From positions 1 through 64,000 of the forward strand of contig JAWKYW010000006.1 in assembly GCA_041396245.1 (NCBI GenBank): a stretch of 64,000 nucleotides of DNA. Reading direction: 5' to 3'. The notes beneath the pieces are model-generated. The model was not told where the DNA came from. It searched no databases and saw nothing but the letters and a program-made list of their open reading frames with translations. A program made the position numbers and the translations under genes. Below are positions 17,391-25,720 of this stretch, one piece after another; position 1 is the first letter of the stretch, and each line of letters begins with the position of its first letter. The DNA is from Desulfobacillus sp041396245. GTDB lineage: Bacteria > Pseudomonadota > Gammaproteobacteria > Burkholderiales > Rhodocyclaceae.

Positions 17391-18558
17391 GCCGCGCAGC
17401 AAGCCCCTTTCCGGCCTGCGCGTGCTCGATCTCACCCGGCTGCTGCCGGGTCCCGTGGCCACCCAGCACCTCGCCGATCTCGGCGCCGACGTCGTCAAGA
17501 TCGAGGATACCGGCGAGGGCGACTACGCCCGCAGCATGGGCGCAAGGCCGGGGGAGACCAGCGCCTTCTTCAGGCTGGTCAACCGCAACAAGCGCGCGCT
17601 GCGCCTCGATCTCAAGCAGGCGGAAGGCGTCGCCGTGTTGCGGCGACTGACTTTGTCGGCGGATGTCGTCGTCGAGGGCTTTCGCCCCGGCGTGATGGAC
17701 AAGCTGGGCATCGGCTACGAGGTCTTGTCGGCGCTCAACCCGCGCCTCGTCTTCTGCTCCATCAGCGGCTACGGCCAGGATGGTCCCTACGCCCAGCGCG
17801 CCGGCCACGACATCAACTACATCGGCTACGCCGGCGTGCTCGACCAGATCGGCACGGCGGGCGGACCGCCGGCCGTGCCCAATTTCCAGATCGGCGATCT
17901 CCTCGGCGGCGCGCTGGCGCCGCTGGTGGGCCTGCTAGCCGCGGTGATCGATGCGCGCGCCAGCGGCCGCGGCCGCAAGGTCGATGTGGCCATGACCGAC
18001 GCCGTCTTCGCCCATGCGGTGTTTCCGCTGGCCGGCCTGCTGGCGAGGATGGCACCGCCGCCGCGCGGCGCCGACCTCCTGTCGGGGGGCGTGCCCTGCT
18101 ACGGCGTGTATGAAACTTCCGACGGTCGCCACATGGCGGTCGGTGCGCTGGAGCAGAAGTTCTGGGAACGACTCTGCGATACCATCGATCGGCCCGACCT
18201 GAAGCCGTCCCATCTCTCTTTCGGCGCCAGGGGCGAGCAGGCGAAGCGGGCGCTGGCCGCCGTCTTCGCGACCAGGACGCAGGCCGAATGGACGGAGATG
18301 TTCGACCAGGTCGACTGCTGCGTGACCCCGGTGCTCCACATCGGCGAAGCGCTCGACAACGCGCAGCTGCGGGCGCGCGGCATGGTGGTCGAGTTCGAGG
18401 GCCTGCCCCAGCTGGCGCCGCCTTACAGGCTCAGTGATTTCGAATTCGCCATCGAGCGCGGCGCGCCCGCGCCGGGCCAGCACAGTGCGGAGATTCTGCG
18501 CGAGGCCGGCTATTCGAAAGAGGAAATTGCCACGCTGGGCCGGCAGGGTATCATCTGA
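17383..18558 (+). CDS. CaiB/BaiF-family (class III) CoA-transferase or acyl-CoA racemase
   Basis: The product has 391 residues from the ATG at 17383. The start LSGLRVLDLTRLLPGPVATQ, the CoA-binding NRNKRALRLDLK and GHDINYIGYAG are class III hallmarks. Asp143 in GHD sits where both the catalytic Asp of CoA-transferases and a catalytic residue of alpha-methylacyl-CoA racemases lie. DVAMTDAVFAH and the VTPVLHIGEAL region are closer to the racemase branch. It should act on an acyl-CoA made by the neighbouring ligases, either moving the CoA or epimerising a 2-methyl-branched thioester. Confidence 0.8.
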   Translation: MTEPRSKPLSGLRVLDLTRLLPGPVATQHLADLGADVVKIEDTGEGDYARSMGARPGETSAFFRLVNRNKRALRLDLKQAEGVAVLRRLTLSADVVVEGFRPGVMDKLGIGYEVLSALNPRLVFCSISGYGQDGPYAQRAGHDINYIGYAGVLDQIGTAGGPPAVPNFQIGDLLGGALAPLVGLLAAVIDARASGRGRKVDVAMTDAVFAHAVFPLAGLLARMAPPPRGADLLSGGVPCYGVYETSDGRHMAVGALEQKFWERLCDTIDRPDLKPSHLSFGARGEQAKRALAAVFATRTQAEWTEMFDQVDCCVTPVLHIGEALDNAQLRARGMVVEFEGLPQLAPPYRLSDFEFAIERGAPAPGQHSAEILREAGYSKEEIATLGRQGII

Positions 18559-18585
18559 GGCTGGCCGTTCAGGCTTGCCCGCCCC

Positions 18586-19581
18586 ATGTCACCGGTTTTC
18601 CTGCTGCTTCCCGATTTTGCCCTGATCCTGCTCGGCTTCGGTCTGCGCCGGATGATGCACCTGGGCGACCACTTCTGGACCGGCCTGGAGAAACTGATCT
18701 ACTTCGTGCTCTTCCCGGCCCTGCTGTTCCACGCCATCGCCCGCACGCGCATCGACTTCGCCGTTGCCGCGCCCTTTGTTGCCAGCGGCCTGGCGGCGAT
18801 GTGCGGCGGCATGCTGCTGGGGCTGCTGGCGAGACCCCTCTTCGGCCCGCGGCCCATGGCCTTCGCCTCGCAATTCCAGTGCGCCTACCGCTTCAATTCC
18901 TACATCGGCCTGGCGGTGGCGGCCAAGCTGCACGGCGAGGCCGGCATCGCGGCGATGGGCATCCTCATCGGCGCCATGGTGCCCGTGGCCAATCTCGCTT
19001 CAGTGTGGATGCTGGCGCGCCACGGCCAGCTTGGTGTGATGCGCGAGATCGCGCGCAACCCGCTCATCCTCGCCACCTTCGCCGGACTGTTGTTCAACCT
19101 GGGCGGCGGTGCGTTGCCGGAAGTGGCCGCGCAGTTTCTGGGCCGGCTGTCCGAGGCGTCGATCGCCCTCGGCCTGCTGGCGGTGGGGGCGGCGCTCGGG
19201 CCAAGCGGCGGGAAGACGGCCCACGCCCCCGCTTCCGTCCCGGGGGCGGAAGCGACGGAAGCGAGCCTCTCTCGCAGCGAATGGATTGCCCCGCCCTGGG
19301 GCGGCCCGGCGGCGATGCGGTTTGCGGCGGTATTTCTTGTCGGCGTGAAGCTGTTGGCCGTACCCGCCGTGGCCTGGCTGGCGGCGCGAATGCTCGACCT
19401 GAAGGGCGCGTATTTCGACGTCGTGGTGATGTTCGGCGCCCTGCCGACGGCCAGTTCGGCCTACATCCTGGCGATGCGCATGGGCGGGGACGGTGCCGGC
19501 GTGGCCTGGCTGATTTCGGCCAGCACGCTGGGGGCCATGCTGACCATGCCGCTGTGGCTGGTCGCACTGGGCATCGGCTGA
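18586..19581 (+). CDS. AEC-family transporter with extra internal segment
   Basis: The product has 331 residues with about ten membrane helices. The pattern LIYFVLFPALLFHAIA early, NPLILATFAGLLFNLGG mid-protein and MFGALPTASSAYILAMRMGG near the end fits the auxin-efflux-carrier family (malate/carboxylate-type carriers), usually about 300-315 residues. The excess is a hydrophilic block at about residues 206-241 described separately. No strong Shine-Dalgarno precedes the ATG, 27 bases after the CoA-transferase stop. It may export or import an organic acid for the adjacent pathway (inference). Confidence 0.78.
   Translation: MSPVFLLLPDFALILLGFGLRRMMHLGDHFWTGLEKLIYFVLFPALLFHAIARTRIDFAVAAPFVASGLAAMCGGMLLGLLARPLFGPRPMAFASQFQCAYRFNSYIGLAVAAKLHGEAGIAAMGILIGAMVPVANLASVWMLARHGQLGVMREIARNPLILATFAGLLFNLGGGALPEVAAQFLGRLSEASIALGLLAVGAALGPSGGKTAHAPASVPGAEATEASLSRSEWIAPPWGGPAAMRFAAVFLVGVKLLAVPAVAWLAARMLDLKGAYFDVVVMFGALPTASSAYILAMRMGGDGAGVAWLISASTLGAMLTMPLWLVALGIG
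19203..19311 (+). repeat. Candidate in-frame palindromic insertion inside the AEC gene
   Basis: Between the helix ending AVGAALG and the next one starting MRFAAVFLVG the DNA holds GCTTCCG (19231-19237) paired to CGGAAGC (19247-19253) and CCGCCC (19291-19296) paired to GGGCGG (19299-19304). The translated segment is Ala/Pro/Ser-rich and hydrophilic, unlike the short loop expected here. It keeps the frame open over roughly 36 codons. Confidence 0.45.
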
Positions 19582-19583
19582 GC

Positions 19584-19955
19584 CTACTTGTCTTCCGGCT
19601 TGGCGTCCGCCGCGCCCGCGTCCGCCGGGGCGGCGCCCGGCTGCATCATGTTCCACGGCCAGAGCGCCGGGTTGGCGAAGGGGTTGGCATTGGCCTCGGG
19701 CGAGCCGGCCGACTGGCTGATGGCCTGCATGGCGGCGAGCGTGGCGCGCTGCATCTCCAGGCCCTGGATGCTCATCTGCAGCATGTTGAGGTTCATGCGC
19801 AGCCAGCCCTCGACGGTCTTCAGGTCGGCGATGCGCTTGTCGAGTTCATTCACGTCCACCGTCGGCGTCACCATGCCGGGCACGGCGAAGCCCATGCTGC
19901 CCCACATGCCCTTGAGGAATTCGAGCGGGTCGGTGTTCGGGTTTTCTGCGGACAT
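19584..19955 (-). CDS. phaM: PhaM-like polyhydroxyalkanoate granule-associated protein
   Basis: The product has 123 residues. The ATG at 19955 has GGAGG 8 bases before it on the minus strand, so it is preferred over the ATG at 19973. The sequence DPLEFLKGMWGSMG, then VDVNELDKRIADLKTVEGWL and LNMLQMSIQGLEMQRATLAA matches the helical core of PhaM of Cupriavidus, which binds PHB synthase and DNA and distributes granules. The C-terminus is short and Ala/Pro/Asp-rich, without the basic PAKKA-type DNA-binding tail of PhaM, so DNA attachment is doubtful. Confidence 0.7.
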   Translation of the reverse strand: MSAENPNTDPLEFLKGMWGSMGFAVPGMVTPTVDVNELDKRIADLKTVEGWLRMNLNMLQMSIQGLEMQRATLAAMQAISQSAGSPEANANPFANPALWPWNMMQPGAAPADAGAADAKPEDK

Positions 19956-20020
19956 GACATCCTCCGGCGGCACGATGGCCGCATCTTACCCCCGGAATCG
20001 CCGTCGCGGGTCGGGGCGGA

Positions 20021-20959
20021 TCATTCCGTCTCCCGCAGCCGTTGCAGCAGATCCTGCTCGCTGTCCAGCGTCAAACCGAGCGAACGCGCCACATGCGGGT
20101 TGGCGGCGATCTGGAATTCGCGGGGGTAGCGCGGCGGCGGCAGGCGGCCGCCGGTCAGGGCGACGCGCAGCATGTCCGCCGCTTCCGCACCGATCTGCCG
20201 CGGCGTCGAAAACAGGGAGAGAACCGCACCGGCGCGGGTGTAGGAGGCCGAGAAGCCGAAGAGCGGCCGCTGGTGCCGGTAGGTCGACAGCAGGATCATC
20301 TGGATGGTCCCGGCATTGAACACGAGCGGGTCGGGCAGGGCCAGCAGGAGATCGGTTTCCGGCAGCAGATTCAGCAGCGCCGGGGCCAGATCGTCCTCCC
20401 GCGCCACCTGCCGGGCTTCGAGGTGGAAACCCCGTTGCGCGGCGATCTCGGCCAGCGCGGCCTGCCGCGAGGCGGACGCGGGTCCGAGCAGAACGCCGAT
20501 GCGCCGCGTATCAGGCAGCGCCAGGCGGACGAGCGCCAGTTGGCGCCCGACCGGCTGGTCGAGGTGGACCGCCGACATCGGCCGCGTACTGCCCGTGCGC
20601 CGACTTTCCGCGGCGAGGCGGGCGAACGCCTCCGTCGGCATCAGCGTGACCAGCAACGGCGCCTTGCCCGGTGCGGCCGCCAGCCGGGCGGCGGCGCGGG
20701 CACCGACGGCGACGAGCAGGCGCGCCCCGTCAGGCGCCGGCGGCGTTTCGTCCGCCGTGCCGTGGACGCTGACTTTCGCTTCGGGCGCGAGCCGGCTGCG
20801 GATCTCCTCCGCGACTTCGGCGTAGGGGGAACCTGGCGCAGCCGGCTCGCCGATGACGATGGCAATATCCTGCGCAGCGCAGGGCGCCGCCCCCGCCAGG
20901 GCCGCTATGGCCAGGGCATATGACAGGAGCGAGCGGAGGAAGGCGGGCAGGCGCGGCAC
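20021..20959 (-). CDS. Periplasmic binding protein, ABC substrate-binding (TRP-like) family
   Basis: The product has 312 residues using the GTG at 20959, which gives a clean signal peptide (PRLPAFLRSLLSYALAIAAL ending CAAQ) and lies 11 bases after the TonB-receptor stop; the frame extends further but into the receptor gene. The mature part has two Rossmann-like lobes: LLVAVGARAAARLAA, RRIGVLLGPASASRQAAL and TDLLLALPDPLVFNAGTIQM. This resembles the YcjQ/TrpX-type binding proteins often coded with a sensor kinase. With a TonB receptor and kinase upstream it may deliver a ligand to the kinase rather than to a transporter, since no ABC permease is nearby. Confidence 0.68.
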   Translation of the reverse strand: MPRLPAFLRSLLSYALAIAALAGAAPCAAQDIAIVIGEPAAPGSPYAEVAEEIRSRLAPEAKVSVHGTADETPPAPDGARLLVAVGARAAARLAAAPGKAPLLVTLMPTEAFARLAAESRRTGSTRPMSAVHLDQPVGRQLALVRLALPDTRRIGVLLGPASASRQAALAEIAAQRGFHLEARQVAREDDLAPALLNLLPETDLLLALPDPLVFNAGTIQMILLSTYRHQRPLFGFSASYTRAGAVLSLFSTPRQIGAEAADMLRVALTGGRLPPPRYPREFQIAANPHVARSLGLTLDSEQDLLQRLRETE

Positions 20960-20969
20960 CGTCGGCGTC

Positions 20970-22934
20970 CTAGAAATCCAGGCTGAGCGTGACGAAGCCG
21001 CGCCGCTTGAAGACGTAGTCGGTGCGGAATTCGCTGTAGGGCTCGCGCAGGTTCTGCCAGACCAGGGCCAGTTCGCCCCGGGCGGGGCCGCTGCGGAAGG
21101 CATAGCCCAGGCGCAGGTCGAGCCGGCGCTGCATCGGCAGCGGATTGGACCAGCCCTGCCAGCGGAAGCCGCCGACCCAGTGATGCGCCAGGCTGGCCTG
21201 CAGGCCCATCGGCAGCCGGTGCGACAGGAACAGGGTGGTCGAGCGCCGCGGCGCCGAGTCGGCCAGGCGCTCGTCCTCGGAATCGATGCGCATGCGCGCC
21301 TGGTTGAACAGGATCAGCGTGCCGGGGGAGGGCGCCCAGCGCAGCTGGTACTCGAGGCCGCGCACCAGGGCGCTCCAGCGGTTGAGGAAGTTGGCCGGAC
21401 TGCCGGTCTTGTCGATGATGCGGGTGACGTTCTCGTGGAAGGCGCGCGCGTCCACGGCCAGGCCGAGGCTGCGGAACTCGCCGAGATAGCTCAGTTCGCT
21501 CGCACGCACCCGCTCCGGTTCGAGTCCGCCCAGGGCGCGGTAATCCGTTTGCGTCAGGGTCGACGGAAAGGGCGGTGGCGGCGGCGGGGTGATCGCAATC
21601 CTGTAGACGACGTGGGCGCGCTCTTCGGCCAGGGAGGGGTTGCGATAGGCGGTGGTGGTGCCCAGGCGCAGCGTCTGTCCGGCGGCCGGCTGAAAATTGA
21701 GCATCAGGCGCGGTGCCACGTCCGTGCCCGTCAGGCTGTGCCGTTCCAGCATCGCCCCGGCGTTGAGCAGCCACTTCGGCGCCAGCCGCCATTCGAGATT
21801 GCCGAACAGGCGGTTGAGGCGGGTGGTTTGCGTCCTGTCAGTGTCGAACATCCAGCGCGATGCGACCGACTCCCGCCGGTGCTCCATGCCCCAGACCACG
21901 CGCGCGGCCGGGTTCAGTCGGAAAATGTGCTGCAGTTCGAGATGCGTGCGCCGGGTTCGGAAGCCGGCGTCGATGGGTGCGGTCAGCAGGAAGGGCGGCG
22001 TCGAGCTGTCCCGGGCGACGTATTCTTCCTGTCGTGCGTCGCGCATGTGGTAGGCATTGATGCTGAGTTCCCCGTCGGCCCCGAGCGCACGCTTCCAGAC
22101 CGCCTGGAAATGGTGTCCGTTTTCGCGCGGGGTGCGGGCAGGGTCCGTTTCCGAGCCGAGGAATCCGGCAGCGGAGGATGTCCGGTTGGCCCCGAGTTGC
22201 AGTTGCAGTTCGTCCCGCGGGCCGATCCGCAAGTCGCCGCGGAAGGCGAGGTAGCGGGTCTGGCGGCTGTCGTGGAAGTCCTCGAAACCGTTGTCGCTGC
22301 GCCGGCCGGCGCTGATGCGAAAGTGCATGCCGCCGAGCGAGCCGCCGTAGCGCAGCTCCTGGTCGCTGATGCCCTGGCTGCCGTGCGTGGTCGACAGGTG
22401 GGCACCCTGGCTCTGGCTGGCATGGCGCGTGACGATGTTGATGACCCCCATGAAGGCATTGGCGCCGTAGGCGGCCGAGTTCGAGCCGCGCAGCACCTCG
22501 ATGCGTTCGATGTCGTCAAGCGACAGGCGCAGGTTGTTCCAGGTGATGCTGCCGAGAAAGAAGGGGGAGTACATGGAACGCCCGTCGACCAGCACCTGCA
22601 TCTGGCGCGAGAATTCGTCGGCGAGTCCGTGGTAGGCCGCCGCCGGCCGGGAGTGGTAGGACATGCCGACCTGGAAGCCGGGCACCAGGCGGAGCAGGTC
22701 GACGACTTCTCGCACCCCCGAGGCCTTGATCAGCTCGCGATCGATGAGGGTGACGGCCCCCGGTGCATCGGCCAGGGGTTGCACCAGGCGCGAGGCCGAC
22801 AGGACGACGGGTAATTCCTCGAAAAAAACGTGTTCGCTGGCGCCGCCGATGTCATCCGCGGCCCACCCCGCCGGGGCGGTCGCAAGCAGCAGGAGGGACA
22901 GCAGGCGTCCGGGGTTCGGGAAGTCAGGCTTCAT
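20970..22934 (-). CDS. TonB-dependent outer-membrane receptor
   Basis: The product has 654 residues from the ATG at 22934. A signal peptide ends GWA|ADD. The plug domain shows VVLSASRLVQPLADAPGAVT, VVDLLRLVPGFQVG, VLVDGRSMY, IERIEVLRGSNSAAYGANAF and GVINIVTR, all TonB-receptor hallmarks. The beta-barrel ends with SLDF, the terminal Phe needed for assembly. The likely TonB box is in the region FFEELPVVLSAS. A CirA/BtuB-like receptor is possible; the substrate cannot be read. It lies between the kinase and binding-protein genes in one operon. Confidence 0.9.
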   Translation of the reverse strand: MKPDFPNPGRLLSLLLLATAPAGWAADDIGGASEHVFFEELPVVLSASRLVQPLADAPGAVTLIDRELIKASGVREVVDLLRLVPGFQVGMSYHSRPAAAYHGLADEFSRQMQVLVDGRSMYSPFFLGSITWNNLRLSLDDIERIEVLRGSNSAAYGANAFMGVINIVTRHASQSQGAHLSTTHGSQGISDQELRYGGSLGGMHFRISAGRRSDNGFEDFHDSRQTRYLAFRGDLRIGPRDELQLQLGANRTSSAAGFLGSETDPARTPRENGHHFQAVWKRALGADGELSINAYHMRDARQEEYVARDSSTPPFLLTAPIDAGFRTRRTHLELQHIFRLNPAARVVWGMEHRRESVASRWMFDTDRTQTTRLNRLFGNLEWRLAPKWLLNAGAMLERHSLTGTDVAPRLMLNFQPAAGQTLRLGTTTAYRNPSLAEERAHVVYRIAITPPPPPPFPSTLTQTDYRALGGLEPERVRASELSYLGEFRSLGLAVDARAFHENVTRIIDKTGSPANFLNRWSALVRGLEYQLRWAPSPGTLILFNQARMRIDSEDERLADSAPRRSTTLFLSHRLPMGLQASLAHHWVGGFRWQGWSNPLPMQRRLDLRLGYAFRSGPARGELALVWQNLREPYSEFRTDYVFKRRGFVTLSLDF

Positions 22935-22985
22935 GGGCGGGGGCGCGCAAGATCGCAAGGCGTCGAGCAAAGTGGCAAAGAGGTT

Positions 22986-24878
22986 TCATGCCGGGGCGGA
23001 GGCATCGGCATCATCGAGGAGGAAGCTGACCAGGGCCCTCAGCTTGGCCGGCTGCAACGGCTTCGTCAAGGCATGAAGGGACAATCCGGCGCTTGCGTTT
23101 CGCAGGGTCGGCGGCAAGGCACCGAGGAGAATGACCGGCAGGGGCCGATCTTCCGCGAGCGAACGCAGGCGCGGCAGTGCATCGGCCAGGGCCGCCTCGT
23201 CGCAAATCACCAGATCGGGCAGCGCTTCCGCCCCGTTTGCCGGGGAGGGCGGCCAGGTGTCGGCGACATCGCATCCCCAGCCTGAAAGCAGGGCGCGCAC
23301 TGTCGAGCCGTCGGAAGCAGGCGGCCCGAGCACCAGCAGCCTCGCCCGCAATCCGGCCGGCGATGCCGATGCGGCCTCTTCCCCGGCTGCCGCAACGGCT
23401 TTGCACCGTGGCAGGGTGATGCTGAAAACCGAGCCGCGCCCGACCGCCGAGCGCAGGCCGAGGGGATGATCGAGCAGGCGTGAGAGGCGATCAACCAGCG
23501 AGAGACCGAGACCGACCCCCTTGCTCGGATCGCGCTCCGGATTGGCGACCTGGAAAAATTCCTTGTAGATGAGGGCATGGTATTCCGGCGGGATGCCGAT
23601 GCCGCTATCGCGAACCTCGATGCGAAGCTTGTCGCCGGCCTGGCGCACGCCGATCAGGATCCCGCCGCGATCGCTATAGGCGATGGCGTTGGAAACCAGG
23701 TTGCCGACCATGCGGTAGAGCAGCGCCGGGTCGCTCAGACCCCAGCGGCGGGTCGGGTGCAGACGCAGTCGCAGCCCCTTCGCGCGGGCATTGTCGATGT
23801 GCGCCGAGAAGACCCGCTCCAGCAGTGCATTCAGCGCCACCGGCTGGACATCGGGGTCGAGCGAGCCGAGGTCGGCGCGGGAGATGTCCAGCAGGCTGCC
23901 GAGCAGTTCTTCCATGGCGCCGACGGCCTTGCCGATCTGGCGTGCCAGCCGCTGCTGCCCGGACTGGCGGGCTTCCCCTTCCAATTCTCCTGCGAACAAG
24001 GCGAGGGCATGCAGGGGCTGGCGCAGGTCGTGGCTGGCCGCGGCGAGAAAGCGGGACTTGGCGATGCTGGCCTGTTCGGCCTCGTCGCGCTTCAGCTTCA
24101 ATTCGGCGGTGGCGGCCGCGATGCGGCTTTGCAGATGGTCGCGCCCGGCTTGCAGCGCGCGCGCCATCTCGTTGATGCCCTCTTCGAGATTGCGCAGGGT
24201 GCTGTCCGGATGCGGCGCAACACGCGCCTCCAGGTCGCCGCCGCGGATCGCGCCGACCGTCTGCTGCAGGGAACGGATGGGGCGCGTGACCGAGGCGGAC
24301 AGGCGCAGCGCCAGCAAGGTGCCGAGCGCCAGGGTAACCAGCGTGGCGAGCAGGGTGACCTGCATCATTTCCCGCTTCTGTCGTTGCATGCCGGCGCGCG
24401 ACATTTCCAGCGTGACGCTGCCGATGGCTTCGCGGGCCGTCGGCTCCGACTGGCCGGCCGGGAGATCGGGTATCGCCAGTCCCGAACGCCATACCTTGGC
24501 GTGAAAGCACTGGGTTTCTTCGTCGCCGGTGGCGCCCGTCCAGCCGTCCGGCAGGCTTTGCGGATCCTTGGTCAAACGCATTGTGCCGAGCTGGGCGAGA
24601 GGCTGCCCGGAGCGGCCGTGGATGACAAGGCCGCTGACGTCGGCTTCGTCGGCCAGGGCGGCGGCCAGGCGCTGCAATTCCTCGGCATTGCCGGAGAAGA
24701 TGCCGTATTCGGTGGCCGGCGTGAACAGCTTGGCCAGGGAGTGGCCGCGATCGATGAAAGCCTGCTCCGCGTCGGCATAGCGCAACAGCAGGAAATAGGT
24801 GGCGAGCACGGCGGCGATGATCGCCGCCGGCAGGATCGCCACGGCAATCATGCGGGCCCTGAATCCCCAGGATTTCAA
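22986..24878 (-). CDS. Hybrid sensor histidine kinase with degenerate receiver
   Basis: The product has 630 residues from a TTG at 24878 with GGAG 8 bases before it; ATG at 24851 is an alternative, and the frame is open to 25004. Order: membrane helix, periplasmic sensor of about 150 residues, second helix, HAMP (RPIRSLQQTVGAIRGGDLEA), H-box ASHDLRQPLHALALF, N-box NLVSNAI, DSGIGI and GVGLGLSLV, then a C-terminal receiver. In the receiver the acidic pair is missing (LLVLGPPASDG) although ICDEAAL and LTKPLQP remain, so phosphoryl acceptance is doubtful. The NarL-type regulator is divergent from it. Confidence 0.85.
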   Translation of the reverse strand: MKSWGFRARMIAVAILPAAIIAAVLATYFLLLRYADAEQAFIDRGHSLAKLFTPATEYGIFSGNAEELQRLAAALADEADVSGLVIHGRSGQPLAQLGTMRLTKDPQSLPDGWTGATGDEETQCFHAKVWRSGLAIPDLPAGQSEPTAREAIGSVTLEMSRAGMQRQKREMMQVTLLATLVTLALGTLLALRLSASVTRPIRSLQQTVGAIRGGDLEARVAPHPDSTLRNLEEGINEMARALQAGRDHLQSRIAAATAELKLKRDEAEQASIAKSRFLAAASHDLRQPLHALALFAGELEGEARQSGQQRLARQIGKAVGAMEELLGSLLDISRADLGSLDPDVQPVALNALLERVFSAHIDNARAKGLRLRLHPTRRWGLSDPALLYRMVGNLVSNAIAYSDRGGILIGVRQAGDKLRIEVRDSGIGIPPEYHALIYKEFFQVANPERDPSKGVGLGLSLVDRLSRLLDHPLGLRSAVGRGSVFSITLPRCKAVAAAGEEAASASPAGLRARLLVLGPPASDGSTVRALLSGWGCDVADTWPPSPANGAEALPDLVICDEAALADALPRLRSLAEDRPLPVILLGALPPTLRNASAGLSLHALTKPLQPAKLRALVSFLLDDADASAPA

Positions 24879-25052
24879 GCGACAGCTCCGATTTATTCCG
24901 GAAGCGTATTCTCCGCCCGCCTTGGCCTGCCGGCAAGCGCCGATACCGCGATGGCCGGGCTCCCGCGACGGAAGCCACGGCTTTATTGGCGCTCGCACGG
25001 CCATCCAGTATCATGCGGACCAAACGAGGCACGCATTGCTGAGGGGGGGGAA

Positions 25053-25700
25053 GTGCTCAGGCTGCTGGTAATCGACGATCACGCGATGGTCCGCGAGGGC
25101 TTGCAGCCGCTATTGCGCAAGCTTGCGCCGGATGTCGTCCAGTACGAGGCGCAGGATGCGGAGAGCGCCCTGCTCCTGCTGGAAACGGAGAAGGAGTTCG
25201 ACCTCGTGCTGCTCGACATCATGCTGCCGGGCACCAACGGACTGTCTCTGCTGGGCGTTCTGCGCAAGCGCTTTCCTGCCGTGCCGGTGGTCGTGCTCTC
25301 CGCACTTGAAGAGGTGGACGTCGTCAATCGTGCCCTGCGGCTGGGGGCCGCCGGCTATGTCACCAAGTCCGGCAGCGGCGATACCCTGCTGGAAGCGCTC
25401 AAGCATGTTCTGGCGGGTGAAATCTACCTCCCCCCCCACCTGCGCGACAAGCTGCCGGCAATCCCGGGCAGGCCGGCCGCCCAGAGTCAGGCGCGGCGCG
25501 ATCGGCAGGCCCTGACGGAAGGCCAGCGGCGGGTGGCCGAACTCCTGCGCGAGGGCAAATCCAATCGCGAGATCGCCGATCTGCTGGGATTGACCGAGGG
25601 CACGGTGAAAGTTCACCTGTCGAAAGTCTTCCGCAAACTGGGAGTCGTCAGCCGGGCGGAAGCGATTGCCCAGTTTCAGCGTCAGCGCGGGAAACTGTAG
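25053..25700 (+). CDS. NarL/FixJ-family response regulator
   Basis: The product has 215 residues with a GTG start at 25053 behind the purine-rich site GAGGGGGGGGAA. The receiver has the acidic pair at 8-9 (VIDDH), phospho-acceptor Asp55 in LLDIMLPG, and VTKSGSGD. The C-terminal LuxR-type helix-turn-helix reads TEGQRRVAELLREGKSNREI, then GLTEGTVKVHLSKVFRKLGV. It is divergent from the hybrid kinase with about 174 bases between starts, and is probably its output partner; target promoters may include the kinase-receptor-binding protein operon. Confidence 0.9.
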   Translation: MLRLLVIDDHAMVREGLQPLLRKLAPDVVQYEAQDAESALLLLETEKEFDLVLLDIMLPGTNGLSLLGVLRKRFPAVPVVVLSALEEVDVVNRALRLGAAGYVTKSGSGDTLLEALKHVLAGEIYLPPHLRDKLPAIPGRPAAQSQARRDRQALTEGQRRVAELLREGKSNREIADLLGLTEGTVKVHLSKVFRKLGVVSRAEAIAQFQRQRGKL

Positions 25701-25705
25701 CCTTA

Positions 25706-25720
25706 ACTGAAGTCTTCAGT
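25706..25720. other. Short inverted repeat between convergent genes
   Basis: ACTGAAG (25706-25712) and CTTCAGT (25714-25720) form a near-perfect palindrome overlapping the stop codon of the ParA-like gene and starting six bases after the regulator stop. With a 1-base centre it is more like a protein site or cruciform than a terminator hairpin. No T-run is present. Confidence 0.3.

Noticed and set aside
20853..22814. A plus-strand open frame of 653 codons
   Set aside because: Antisense to the TonB receptor, whose plug motifs and terminal Phe are clear.
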